This document shows positions 1 to 10,198 of a stretch of DNA of 60,000 nucleotides, one piece after another (position 1 is the stretch's first letter; each line of letters opens with the position of its first letter). Position numbers and translations under genes: made by a program. The DNA is taken from the NCBI GenBank assembly GCA_949358305.1, contig OX442314.1, positions 46,324,581 through 46,384,580 on the forward strand, read 5' to 3'. Under the pieces are notes generated by a model that was given only the letters and a program-made list of their open reading frames with translations, did no database searches and was not told where the DNA came from. This DNA comes from Strigamia acuminata. Taxonomy: Eukaryota; Arthropoda; Chilopoda; Geophilomorpha; Linotaeniidae.

Positions 1-222
1 TCCCTCACGCGACGAGATGGAACTCCTCGCGGAAGATTGGCGCGATTGTACTCGGGGTCGGCTTCGGGACGAGTGTCTCGAAACGGACTTCGAGTGTCTC
101 ACTGGTGGCGTCGACTCGTGTCGGTGGTGTGAACGATGACGAGTCTTCTCGAGTTGAGGTATTCCTCCGATGGCGCCTTCTCCCGACGACTGCGTTTGGG
201 AGGAGCGACGGCCACTGTAGGG

Positions 223-1545
223 CTACCTCGATGATCGTGACCTCGACGTGGAACGCGGTGGTGCCACGTGGATGGTGGAAGCGACCTGTATCCGGGGCTC
301 AGGTTCTGGATACGGGTTCGGCACAAAATCCTTTCGCAAACATCCGCCCATTGCGAGTTGATGCATGTCCGACTGGCTTGTCGGTACCCAACGTTTCTTT
401 CCATCCGTGGTTGGCCGGAAAGATTCGTTGTAAAGGCGCACAATTTCGGCCTTTGTTTGGTCCAGACGTTGGAAGATGTCCTCCAAAATCTGTCGACGCT
501 CCCACGCAGGAGCGTTGAAGAAACGGCGGTGATCTCGCGTCTCTTGAGCGATCACTATGAAGGCGAAGTCGAGCAACACGTTCCGTAGTGGGCCTTGGGT
601 GTCGCGCTTCATGGCCCACTCGAGGGCGTCGCGATGGCCAAAATCTTCAATTAGATGGGCAATCCGATGCTTCGTGCCCCATCGCTTGTTGAGCGCTTTG
701 GAAAACTTGTGACGAGCTGCCCAAAACGTCAATCTCCCCTTGGACTTGATGATTTCTGGCGGCAATGCATGTCGCCAGACTCCAGGATCGGTTGGCACAT
801 CGGGATGTAACTCGAGATGTGTCTCCCGAAGCTTGACAATCTGTAAAATATTTGAAGAAATAATTAAAATTCATTTTTTCGTGTAAATTAATTATTTTCG
901 AGTTTTTCAGTGAATAAAATCACAAGTAGGATTTCATTCAACAGTTTATAATTATTAATCTTTCAAAATATTTGAAAAATCGTGTAAAAACGGTGTTCCC
1001 GACGGCTATGTTTCAAAGTTGGGAGCGTTGCCGTAGCAACGCCTCAAAAACGAGACACAGCGCCATCTGGTGATAAAAATGGCGGCGCCTTCTTACGAAG
1101 ACGTTACCAACAAACTTTTTTGCTTTTTTGAGCGAAAATGCACTTTTAAATTACTTTTCATGACTGAAGAGCAATTTTATTTTAAATTATTTACCCGTTC
1201 GTGCCTCTGTGCACGTGTTTCGCCGTTTGGATCGGCGAAGAGACCTCCTCGTAGGCGGGGTCGGGGCGGTGTGACCGGCAAATGGGCAGCAGCGTCGGCC
1301 AGAGCGGCTTGAGCTTCGGCGGACGCTTCGGCGGATGCCTCGGTGACATCCACGGATGCATTCGAGGTGTTTGCGGAACCATGCAGCGTCGAATTTGTCT
1401 CTAACTCGAGGCTGTTGGCGCCGGCTTCGCTTCCTTCTTTCGGTTCCTCCTCTTCCATTTGAACGACTAATCCAAATGGAAAAGAAAAACGAAAATTAAT
1501 TTATTAGTTTTTCCTTGGAAAATTCCAAAGAAAAAACTACTTACA
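223..1545 (-). pseudogene. Accessory (env-position) gene of Gypsy copy 1, truncated
   Basis: This is the counterpart of the 47099-49850 gene in copy 2. A donor GTAAGT begins at 1544 and an acceptor AG ends at 1467 (78 bp intron). The next exon runs 1466-1195 with ATG at 1458-1456 and encodes 88 residues, acidic and Ala/Glu-rich. A second donor, GTAAAT, begins at 1194 and the acceptor TTTTACAG ends at 841 (354 bp intron). The long exon starts at 840 in phase 0. Its first ~160 residues align with copy 2, including shared VPT, ALP.EI and ELHQLA/DMHQLA motifs. A TAG at 223-225 ends the frame after about 205 codons, where copy 2 continues to 760. Downstream similarity seems to move to another frame, which suggests an indel. 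The function is unknown; I see no signal peptide or membrane span. Splice sites are predicted by eye and supported by their conservation between copies. Confidence 0.72.
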
Positions 1546-1668
1546 ATTGAAGAATCTCGTTGAAATAATCCGATTGTTTCGCTTTTGGTTTTTCGGAGAT
1601 GAGCACTTAACACACGTGTGAGATCGAAGTGAACTCAGACGCGAAGTGATCGGTTCAAATACCGGAAG

Positions 1669-4600
1669 TTACGTTTGGGTAACATCGCTGTCAGTGACGT
1701 CATCCAATCTTATCGTTTGATTAGTTAGCGCATGGCTTGGGGAATTGCTCCTTACGTCATACGGCTGATCCCTGGATCTCGAGGTTATCGAGGGGAGAAG
1801 ACACATGTTGTTCTTTCCTCTCGGTTTACGAGTCCGAAGATTATATCTCTTTGTCGGCGAGGGATTTATTGTATTTAAATCGCCGTCATCATTGTCATCG
1901 GAGACTGAGTCAGATGAGTCTTTTGTTTTAGATGTTTTTTGTTTCTTTTCTAAAAACACCTTTTTATTTAATTTTTTAGCAATTTCAAATTTTTTGAAAC
2001 TGTCTCGGAGCTCAACGTCGTTGTTTACGAAATCGGACTCCAGGGGGCGATTAGATGAATTATCGACTGGTATTTTCTTTAAATCATCGTCATCTAACGT
2101 ATTAATTATATTTTCAGTCTTTTGACCGACTTCTTCACCTTCGAGCCATACTTCCTGATCGAAACTCGGGAAATACGGAGTTAATTCCGACGAATGGACA
2201 GCTGGAAATATTTCGTTATTTTCTAGCTTTCTCAATTCTACTGAACCTCCCTGTAATACTTTGGTTATTACATAAGGTCCTGTTCGTTTATCAGCGATGC
2301 CAGCTGCAATGCCGCGGGCAGCGCTCGACAAAACATGAGAATCTCTCCAAACTAAATCGTTTAATTTAAAATTGGAGAACTTCTCACCTTCTTTCTTAAG
2401 ATTCACTCGTCTACGCAAATCTAACACGTGTGACATCATGTGCTGATATGTTTCGGCGATAACAGCTTCTAATTTCTGCACGTATAAATGTGGGTTTTTT
2501 GGATCTACGACCAAAATTCCTTCAGGTATTCTTGGATCCCAAGGTACTCTGAGTTCGCGAAAAAAGTTAAGAAATGCGGGAGAGAAGTCTCTTCCTCTCG
2601 TCACCGTAGTTCTCAAACTAAATGCGAATTCACGCAAATATTCGTCCCATTTGGAATGAACAGATGAATAAATTGCAACAAGATATTTGATGTCACGGTT
2701 AACCCTTTCAACCGGGTTAGCTTGCGGGTGATACGTTGAAGTTGGTGTTGGAACCATCTTGAACTTTTCACAAAATTTTTTAAAGACTTGGGCACGAAAT
2801 TGCGGGCCGTTATCAGAAATAATTTTTCGAGGGAATCCCATGCTCATGGAAAGGTGGTAAATGCAATTTGCTACTTTTCCTGCAGTGGGGTTACACATTG
2901 GATATAATTCTGGCCAATGTGTCGCCACGTCAAGTATGACTAAAATATGTGTGTTGTTTTTGCGCGTCCGAGGTTTCGGGCCAGTCAAATCAACACTTAG
3001 ACAGTCAAATGGGCTGTAAGGACCCATTTGCGCTGCTTCAATTTGTCCTTTCGTTCGAGGTTTGCAAGCTTGACAACGCTCGCAATGTCGAATGAATCTC
3101 GTGATGTCCGATTTCATGCCTTTCCAGGTATAAATTCGGCGTGCTCGATAAAGAGTCCTTGCAATTCCTGGGTGGCCAGAAAGCGGGTGGCCATGCATTA
3201 GCCAAATAATTTTATACTTCAATGTCTGAGGTACAAAAACTTTGAGTGCTCTCCCATCCTCCCCCAATTCATCAGACATTGTGGGATGAAATTGCATTAA
3301 TAAGTCATCTTCAATTAAGAAGGTGGTTGCGTATTTTCTATATTGTTTCCTCTGCAGTCGCGTTGTGACGTCAGGCGGAAATTGATTACAATTTAAAAAG
3401 TTACGCATCAATTGGCAAGCTTTATCTTCTTTTTGGGCCTTAATTATGTCTTCCCTTGTGGGAGGTTCACAATCAAGACGCTCTACAATTTTGGCGACAA
3501 ATGCTTTTATTAAAACATTTGACGAAGGAATTTGAAATTTCCTTGAAATTTGCGCTCTTATGACGTCATCTGATTCCTCAGAGGGGACATAAATTTTAGT
3601 CCAATAGTTGACGAATTCGTGATCTTCCTTTTCCTCTAGTGTGGATACAGGAAGCTCATGAAATTTTCCCATTTTCCAATTTCGTTGCGGTGATGGACAG
3701 TAAGATAATAATTCATCATTATCCCCATCATCTTCAGGATTTTCCGGTTTGTCAATCGGCGATCTGGATAAAGTATCCGCTAAAACATTTAGTGGACCTT
3801 TAATATATTGTATTTCGAAAGAATAGCGCATCAGCTCCATTTGCCAACGCGCTAACCTTCCGGCAGGTTCGTCTAACTGCATCAACCATTTTAGTGCTTG
3901 ATGGTCAGTCCTAACTATAAATGTCGTAAATTCCAAATAATGTCGAAATTTACGTAATGCCCAGATTACCGCTAGGCACTCTAATTCTGTGGCGCTGTAA
4001 TTTATTTCAGCAGGTTGCAAACTTCTGCTGGCATAAACACAAGGCACTTCGATATTTTGATCATCGATTTCTCTCATTTGCATAAGCGCGGCGCCTAGTC
4101 CTTTCCTGCTAGCGTCGGTATGCACAATAAATGGTTCTGTCAAATCAGGCATGGCCATTGTTTCTGCATTCGTTAAAGCATCTTTTATTTGATCAAAAGC
4201 TTCTTGATGAATTTCTGACCAAATAAATTCCACATCCTTTTTGAGTAAAGGACGTAGAGGTTCCGTCATGACTGCTAGATTCTTGAGTAATCGGTGAAAA
4301 AAGTTCACCATTCCCAAAAATCTTTGCAACTCTTTCAAATTAGAAGGAGCTGGCATTTCTTTAATCGCGGCGACTTTTTTAGGGTCGACACTGACTCCTT
4401 GAACACTTAACTTGTAACCAAGAAAAGTTAATTCTTTTCTGCCAAATTTTGATTTTTCTGGATGAACATGAAGATTTGCATTTTCAAGTTTACTCAGAAT
4501 TTCTTCCAGATGAATCATGTGTTCTTCAAAATTTTTAGATATAATAATTATATCATCGAGGTATGCCCATGCGAATTTTCGATAGGCATCCCCCAAAATC

Positions 4601-6117
4601 TTTTCTATCAACTTTTGAAAAGTTGACGGCGCATTTACGAGACCAAAGGGCATGACTCGAAATTGTAGTCGACCCAAAGGGCTCCAAAACGCAGTTTTAG
4701 CACGGTCGTTCGGATGAACCTCTATTTGCCAATAGCCTTTTGACAAATCTATTGTGGTGACCCATTCAAACCTTCCGAGTTCTCGCAAGATTTCCTCAAT
4801 GCTGGGCATTTGAGGAGGGTCGTATAATGTATGTGCATTGAGTGGTCTAAAATCAATGCAGAGTCTCGGATCACAATCCGGACGCATCACTAGAACTATT
4901 CGCATTCCATAGTCTCCAGTGGCTTGTTCAACGTATCCATTATCCAACATATCTTGACAGATTTGACGGATAATTTCACGTTTTTGTGGATTTACGCTTT
5001 TAAACGGAACTCTAATTGGAACTTCAGTGTCCAGTTTAATTTCATGCCTAACGAGGTGTGTTCTACCTGGTCGGCTTGATAAAATCTTTTCATGTTTCTT
5101 TAATACTTTTTCAAGCATTAAATTATTTTCCATTGACAAATTAGCGTCGCTAACAAGTCTTTGTACAATGTTTTCTTCATTAGCAATTTTAGCTTGACAT
5201 GCAGTGGCGGAACCAGCTTTCATGTGATTAGCCTTAATAAAGTCGCGTTTCAAGATTTCTTCGGGTGGATCAAGGAACTCTTGATAACGATCAAGAATCG
5301 CTTGAGAAACAAAAGGTAAATCTTCTTTCAAAGACTTGACAAAATTCCAAGACATGGTCTTAGGATTTGGTTGAATATTGAGTCGATTCATGAAATCACA
5401 TCCTAGTAAAACAATAGGATATTTATTTCTTAAAATTATGAACGGATGACCCAACATCCCGTGAGTCCACGCAAAAGAAAGTAGGAGAGTTCCTTCTGGG
5501 ACTACGTCTTCGGAAGCAGTCGTAACTCTCACATCCGGTCCTATTGGTCGAATTTCGTCTTCCATCTTCAGTGAAATTACTACGGAGTAGGCCATGAAGC
5601 TTCGATTAGCTCCAGAGTCTAACATCCCTGTTATCATACCGTTTGCCGTCTGCAATCGAATCGTCGGCAAATCATTGCTGTTTGGTATGTCCGCATACTT
5701 GCATTTAAAACGTCGCGGTGGTTTAATCTCTATCGGCGGATCCAATGGTAATTCGTCCAATAAATCATTAGTGACTAGCGTTGTAGCCATTAATTTTTCA
5801 ATGCATTCGTCAAGACCAGGTAAATTAATCTTATCTGATCTTTCTATAATTTCAGGTGTTGGCCTAGTTTTTTCATCAAGTAAAGTAACAGCATCTTTCA
5901 TTTTAGATTCCCAATCAACTTTTATTTGTTGAACTTTTTCTTTAAAAAATTCTTCAGTGATATTTTCATTTTGCAGCACAAGCCGTAAACTGGAAACATC
6001 AATTTTTGGAAATACTAAATTATTTTCAATTTCTAATTTAATCTGAGTATTTAAAAATTCTTTTAAAATTTGAGATGGTGTTAGTTTGTTTTCCGAGGCG
6101 TTAGGCGTCACATCCAC
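1669..6117 (-). CDS. pol: Gypsy Pol polyprotein (protease-RT-RNase H-integrase), copy 1
   Basis: This open frame of about 1482 residues makes the enzymes for reverse transcription and integration. An aspartic protease has its active site DSGA at D167, where most families have DTGA. The reverse transcriptase has YLDD at 519-522, and an RNase H domain follows (HTDAS, TDHQALKWL). The integrase has an HHCC zinc finger and a D1043-D1102-E1137 triad, with 34 residues between the last two. A GPY module lies near the C-terminus, before an acidic tail. No ATG occurs at the front: the frame is open upstream through the gag stop to the slippery heptamer at 6144-6150, so it is expected as a Gag-Pol fusion by -1 frameshifting. 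It is about 75 residues longer than the copy 2 Pol and has no internal stop. Expression is doubtful because gag is broken. Confidence 0.95.
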   Translation of the reverse strand: MDVTPNASENKLTPSQILKEFLNTQIKLEIENNLVFPKIDVSSLRLVLQNENITEEFFKEKVQQIKVDWESKMKDAVTLLDEKTRPTPEIIERSDKINLPGLDECIEKLMATTLVTNDLLDELPLDPPIEIKPPRRFKCKYADIPNSNDLPTIRLQTANGMITGMLDSGANRSFMAYSVVISLKMEDEIRPIGPDVRVTTASEDVVPEGTLLLSFAWTHGMLGHPFIILRNKYPIVLLGCDFMNRLNIQPNPKTMSWNFVKSLKEDLPFVSQAILDRYQEFLDPPEEILKRDFIKANHMKAGSATACQAKIANEENIVQRLVSDANLSMENNLMLEKVLKKHEKILSSRPGRTHLVRHEIKLDTEVPIRVPFKSVNPQKREIIRQICQDMLDNGYVEQATGDYGMRIVLVMRPDCDPRLCIDFRPLNAHTLYDPPQMPSIEEILRELGRFEWVTTIDLSKGYWQIEVHPNDRAKTAFWSPLGRLQFRVMPFGLVNAPSTFQKLIEKILGDAYRKFAWAYLDDIIIISKNFEEHMIHLEEILSKLENANLHVHPEKSKFGRKELTFLGYKLSVQGVSVDPKKVAAIKEMPAPSNLKELQRFLGMVNFFHRLLKNLAVMTEPLRPLLKKDVEFIWSEIHQEAFDQIKDALTNAETMAMPDLTEPFIVHTDASRKGLGAALMQMREIDDQNIEVPCVYASRSLQPAEINYSATELECLAVIWALRKFRHYLEFTTFIVRTDHQALKWLMQLDEPAGRLARWQMELMRYSFEIQYIKGPLNVLADTLSRSPIDKPENPEDDGDNDELLSYCPSPQRNWKMGKFHELPVSTLEEKEDHEFVNYWTKIYVPSEESDDVIRAQISRKFQIPSSNVLIKAFVAKIVERLDCEPPTREDIIKAQKEDKACQLMRNFLNCNQFPPDVTTRLQRKQYRKYATTFLIEDDLLMQFHPTMSDELGEDGRALKVFVPQTLKYKIIWLMHGHPLSGHPGIARTLYRARRIYTWKGMKSDITRFIRHCERCQACKPRTKGQIEAAQMGPYSPFDCLSVDLTGPKPRTRKNNTHILVILDVATHWPELYPMCNPTAGKVANCIYHLSMSMGFPRKIISDNGPQFRAQVFKKFCEKFKMVPTPTSTYHPQANPVERVNRDIKYLVAIYSSVHSKWDEYLREFAFSLRTTVTRGRDFSPAFLNFFRELRVPWDPRIPEGILVVDPKNPHLYVQKLEAVIAETYQHMMSHVLDLRRRVNLKKEGEKFSNFKLNDLVWRDSHVLSSAARGIAAGIADKRTGPYVITKVLQGGSVELRKLENNEIFPAVHSSELTPYFPSFDQEVWLEGEEVGQKTENIINTLDDDDLKKIPVDNSSNRPLESDFVNNDVELRDSFKKFEIAKKLNKKVFLEKKQKTSKTKDSSDSVSDDNDDGDLNTINPSPTKRYNLRTRKPRGKNNMCLLPSITSRSRDQPYDVRSNSPSHALTNQTIRLDDVTDSDVTQT

Positions 6118-6137
6118 TAGACCGTCTGGATGCGCGC

Positions 6138-6150
6138 TTACAAGTTTTTT
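6138..6150 (-). promoter_or_regulatory. Predicted -1 ribosomal frameshift site, gag/pol (copy 1)
   Basis: The last gag codons read CTA AAA AAC TTG TAA, which contain the classical slippery heptamer A AAA AAC (6150-6144) two codons before the gag stop at 6140-6138. The pol frame is exactly -1 and is open across this point. Just downstream, CATCCA and TGGATG can pair around a 10-nt loop. Copy 2 keeps the same heptamer and distance although the neighbouring bases differ. Confidence 0.8.
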
Positions 6151-9034
6151 AGAAGTTCGCCGATTGATTTCATCGATTTTTCGAACTCCTCAATAATCTT
6201 GTCTTTGCTCGTTTTCCTATCAGGACATTCTTTAGCCCAATGTCCCAATTTTTTACAAATATTACACGGGTCAGTAGCAGGTGATTTCGCGACCTTTGGT
6301 GAAGGCGAACTTGAACGTTTGGCTTCATCTTTTTTAGGGGTCGGCGACTTCGATCTACTGAGCGCGTCCGTTTTTGGTGAACCAAAAGTAACGTTTTTAG
6401 GCGCCATCTTCGGTCCAAATTTTCTGGCTACTGCGTTATTACGTGCTAATAAAGCAGCTGCAGCTTCACTTTCTGGTTCCGAGTCAGATTTCTCTGGTTC
6501 AGAAGCAGTTTCCATTTCATTCACTTTGGCTAAGTGAGCTTTAGGGGTTGGATGAGGATTTTTCCCATCTGATCCCTTTTTTGATTCCTTAGCAGTCTCT
6601 GCCAAAAAATCTCCTCGTTTTGGGGGTTGCAAAAGAGGGGTATTAGCAAAACGTGTATCTTTAGCTAATTCTTTTCTCCGTTGCTGTCGCTTAGCGTACG
6701 CAACTTTTTCATCAGCTGGTAAGTAAGCTTTGTAATTTTCGTCAATCCTTATCTGATTGGCTCGCATAAATTTGGCTAATTCAGCGAAACCACCCGGATA
6801 AGGTGCTCGTACTGAAAGTAGAACATTCTTTGAATAATCAGTCAATCCACGTCGGAATTGACGATCAATGGCTGCGTCTCCCATCGTATAAGGGAGAGTT
6901 ACCAATAAATCTTCAGTCCTTCTCAAATAAGAGCGAAGACTTTCGCCTTTGTTTTGAGAAAGATTATCCCACATTTGTAATAAGTCTTCACTTGACTCTC
7001 CATATTCAGTCATGAATTCTTCTACAAAGTGATTCCAATTTTGAAATTGTTTTGAATAAAACCATTTCTCAGCTCGATCTATAAGAGCTTTTGGTACTAC
7101 TCTTTTCAAAGCAGTGTGACATGCAATGCCATTCAACCTTGAAATTCGTAAAACTTCATCTAAAAGAGTGGATCCAGCTTCCCATTCTCCATCGAATAAA
7201 GCGGGTTTGATGTGATCCCATCTAATAGTTCTTTCATCAACTAGATCGTGAGTCCAGTTGTTGGCAGTGTATTGTGCAATTTTCTGTCGTAATGCAATGT
7301 CAGCATTATCGGCAGTAGCGTCAGATCGATCGGAAGATCGACGATCAGCTAATAATCGATCAATTTCCTCAGCAGTGTAATAATGGGTATTACGCCGTGA
7401 AGAATGGCCTCGATGTCGACGTCGATGAGATCGATGTCGATTATCGCGTATTGTTGCGCATTCACATCAGAATCCGACCTTGAATCAGATTGTGAATTTG
7501 AAGGCGTGTTAAAATGTGGTGTTTCAGGTGGGTCGGGTGGGTCGCCGTCATCATCTGGCGGTCGACGTCCACCTCCAGGCGGTCCATTTCCATGTCCATC
7601 TGGATTTCCTCCATCTGGTGGATTTCTCCTATACTGACCTCCACCTGGCGGGCTTTCATGTCCGTCAGGTGGTTCGCGTAACGGAATTATGTCTCGTCGA
7701 CTTCTTTTCGACGATTCTTGCTGTTGGGCAGCAATTGGCATTGTTCGGGCAGCGTGAACACCAGTTTCATGCTGCCTATTTCGGTCATCTACCATTCCTA
7801 ACAGCCGATCACTGTTATGAAAAATAGGATTTCAATTTCCAGGAAGCGGATTGCGATCAGCTCTCCTTTCCTCGGAATCTGAAGGACGTTTTCTTTTTGA
7901 GCGATGGCAACGACGCGAACGTTGGTCGTCATCACTTGATAGTCCAGATTGGCTACTTAACTCGGAAACAACAGATATTGTTATTGTTTCAGGGGTCAAA
8001 ATAGGAACAGTTGGCGCCACCAATTCAGGTCTTACCATTTGTTCAGTGTAATTTCTTGCTTGCAAACGATCTTTCATTTCTGCAAGCTCTTCTTGAGCAC
8101 GTAACAAATCAGCTCTGAGAATTTCATTCTCTCTTAGTTGATTGTCCGCTTCTACGGGTGGTAATTGATCAGCAGGGTTGTTAAACTTGACTTGTCCGCT
8201 CGTACTGGGTTGGTCCAGCGAGTGGAAAATCTCGTCTTCGCGCCTTGCTATTTTACTTTCTCGAGTACGCTGTGTTTTAGCACGGGTGTCTAATTCAGCA
8301 GCATATCTCACTAATTGATTGTGATTGCGTTGGTAGTGGTCTGCCAAATCAATCAATTCTTTATTTTTCAGCTCCAACTTACTTTTGGTAAGTTCGAGTT
8401 GTTTTCGCGCCTCTTGGTGTGAGCGAATTGAAAGTTCATTTCTAACATTCATTTTAGAAAGATCTTCCACTTCACCTTTTAGTCTGTATTCTCTAGCTTT
8501 CTGGGCTAGAAATTCTTCGTTTTGTCGATTAAGTTCCATGTGTTGAAGCTCAACCTCCGCTTTTTGTTGTTGAAGCTCTGCTTCTTTCCGTTCCATTTCA
8601 AATTTTAAATCTGAAACGGCTCGGTCAGTGTGAAGTCGTATCATGGCGCGATGAATCTCTTCCACCGTCATGTCGTCCGTTATGTGGGCGCCATCCTGGC
8701 GTGCTTGATTTCTCAAAGCATCCAGCATGGTCATGCGAGGAGGTGATTCGTGAGACGATTCACTTTCCATTTCTCGTAACGTATTTTCCACTTCCTCCAG
8801 TGGAAGTGGCGGGAGTTCTTGTTCGTGCGAACTCGCACTTGAAGCGCTTAATGCTCTAGCAACTTCATTTTCAGCATCCTTAAGTTGTTTCGGATCTGGA
8901 ACTGGTGTTATTTCTTCGGAAATAATTTTCTCTGCAAGCATTTCAGGCTCGAGAGCCGGCAAAACCGTCGCTGCTCGTTTCTGAGTGCTTGGTCAACCTC
9001 GCTGTCGTTTCACAATTTGCATTGGCGTCGCCAT
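6138..9034 (-). pseudogene. gag: Gypsy Gag, copy 1, broken by two stops and a frameshift
   Basis: The gene starts at ATG 9034-9032 with MATP, as in copy 2. Codon 14 is TGA (8995-8993) where copy 2 has an arginine, consistent with CGA to TGA. A second in-frame TGA lies at 7834-7832, and the frame slips by one base near 7450. Past these breaks the domains remain recognisable: an N-terminal coiled coil (7832-8962 part), a Gly/Pro/Asp-rich linker, a capsid-like region with the ESSEDL and KGESLRSY motifs, and one CCHC zinc knuckle (CNICKKLGHWAKEC, residues 291-304 of the last open segment). It ends at the frameshift site. Intact length would be close to the 1007 residues of copy 2. Confidence 0.88.
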
Positions 9035-9104
9035 TTTGTCAAATTGAGAGAACAATGGAAATAAAGGATCTTTCTGCAAAAATCGGATTTTAACAATCAA
9101 AACT

Positions 9105-9122
9105 ATCCCGGACGGGCCCCCA
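9105..9122 (-). other. Primer binding site, tRNA-Pro (copy 1)
   Basis: The minus strand reads TGGGGGCCCGTCCGGGAT, two bases inside the LTR edge. It matches the proline-tRNA primer site known from murine leukaemia virus (TGGGGGCTCGTCCGGGAT) at 17 of 18 positions, and is complementary to the 3' end of animal tRNA-Pro with its CCA. Confidence 0.85.
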
Positions 9123-9124
9123 AG

Positions 9125-10198
9125 TGCGGCGATCCGGGTTTTTACTTATTAAATTATGTAAATTCAATAAGCAATCGTCGGTGAGATGCCGTACAGGACT
9201 TCTACTCTGTGGCCAAATGGTTGTCTAGGGGAATGATTTTACACAGAGTAAAGGAAAAATTAGATAGTTTTAATTAGTTCCAAAATATACAGGAGATATA
9301 TGCAAAATAATAATGTTTGGGGTCGATCTGGCTTCTTCTTCACCAAGATAAACTCACAGTTGACCGTTGGCTCCAAGATGGCGTCGACGGCGTCGTGTGA
9401 GCGCGGAATTTTAGCGGAGTAAACTCGACGCTAAAATACGCCTATGAATATACTAAAATCCTCGTGGAGCACGCTCAACACGAGAATACGTCTCACACAC
9501 AGTGAAAGTGATTATTACGGAGCAAGCTCGACGTAACAATCAGTCTACACACCGATCGCTTTGTGGAGTTAGACTCAACACAAAGCCTTCAAGCTGACAG
9601 AGCAAGCTCAATGTCAATTCCACACAGAAATGGCTTAAATTACGCGTAGTAATTCAAGCAAGAAAGGCGCTATTCTGTACAAGTGGTACAGACCAGCAAT
9701 GAGACTCGATTCTTCCAGATATCACGGATCACACTTAGCGAGTTTAGGCATAAGTTTGACACAGATGTGAATGGTTTGGAAGCAAGATCAAGAATGCGGG
9801 AAGAGTGGGCCAAAACCGTTTGGCTCACTCCTAAATCTGCTCAGAAAAGCTGCGCAGATGACAAGTTGCACAAAGATCACACACGGCCGCCTTCGGGTCG
9901 TGTGCAACAATTGAGCCGGGCACGCGCGAGGGGAAGGGATGCTCCGCCCAGGCACACGCCTAGCAGCATCATCAAAGCAATGCATTCTGCAACGTGATTG
10001 GTTGACGCTGTCGCTGGGCCAAAACTTGCTGCAAAACACAATATTATTTGGGTAATACTGTGTCTTGTTTTATATTTGATTAATATATATTTTATTTCAA
10101 TTTACATTGAAACAAAACATATAAGCTTGTTGAATATGTTTATAAGACAATTTGGAAATATGGTGCGCACTCAAATAGGAATATTTGAGGTCACCACA
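9125..10198 (-). repeat. 5' LTR of Gypsy copy 1 (1074 bp)
   Basis: Boundaries come from comparison with the 972 bp LTRs of copy 2. On the plus strand it opens TGCGGCGATCCGGG, against TGCTGCGATCCGGG in copy 2, and closes GGTCACCACA, against GATCACCACA. This gives TG..CA ends in either orientation. The primer site abuts the inner edge with a 2-nt spacer, as in copy 2. Apart from both ends the sequence is strongly diverged from copy 2. ORFs inside it are not credible genes. Confidence 0.85.

Larger units (their letters stand above)
1..10198 (-). mobile_element. Ty3/Gypsy LTR retrotransposon, copy 1 (degraded; 3' end outside window)
   Basis: Read on the minus strand, the order is 5' LTR (10198 to 9125), tRNA-Pro primer site, gag (broken), pol (open), a spliced accessory gene (broken), then the window edge. 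Every part has a counterpart in copy 2 at 46075-58441, in the same order and orientation, so the family assignment rests on two independent copies. The 5' LTR outer end (TG..CA convention) lies at 10198, inside a BEL/Pao reverse-transcriptase remnant. Gag has two in-frame stops and one frameshift, and the accessory gene stops early, so this copy cannot be autonomous although pol is still open. The 3' LTR would lie to the left of base 1, so LTR divergence and age cannot be judged here. Confidence 0.93.

Noticed and set aside
1635-1665. tRNA-like T-arm (GGTTCAAATACC)
   Set aside because: No matching acceptor, D or anticodon arms could be folded around it, and it lies in the element's pol-accessory gap.
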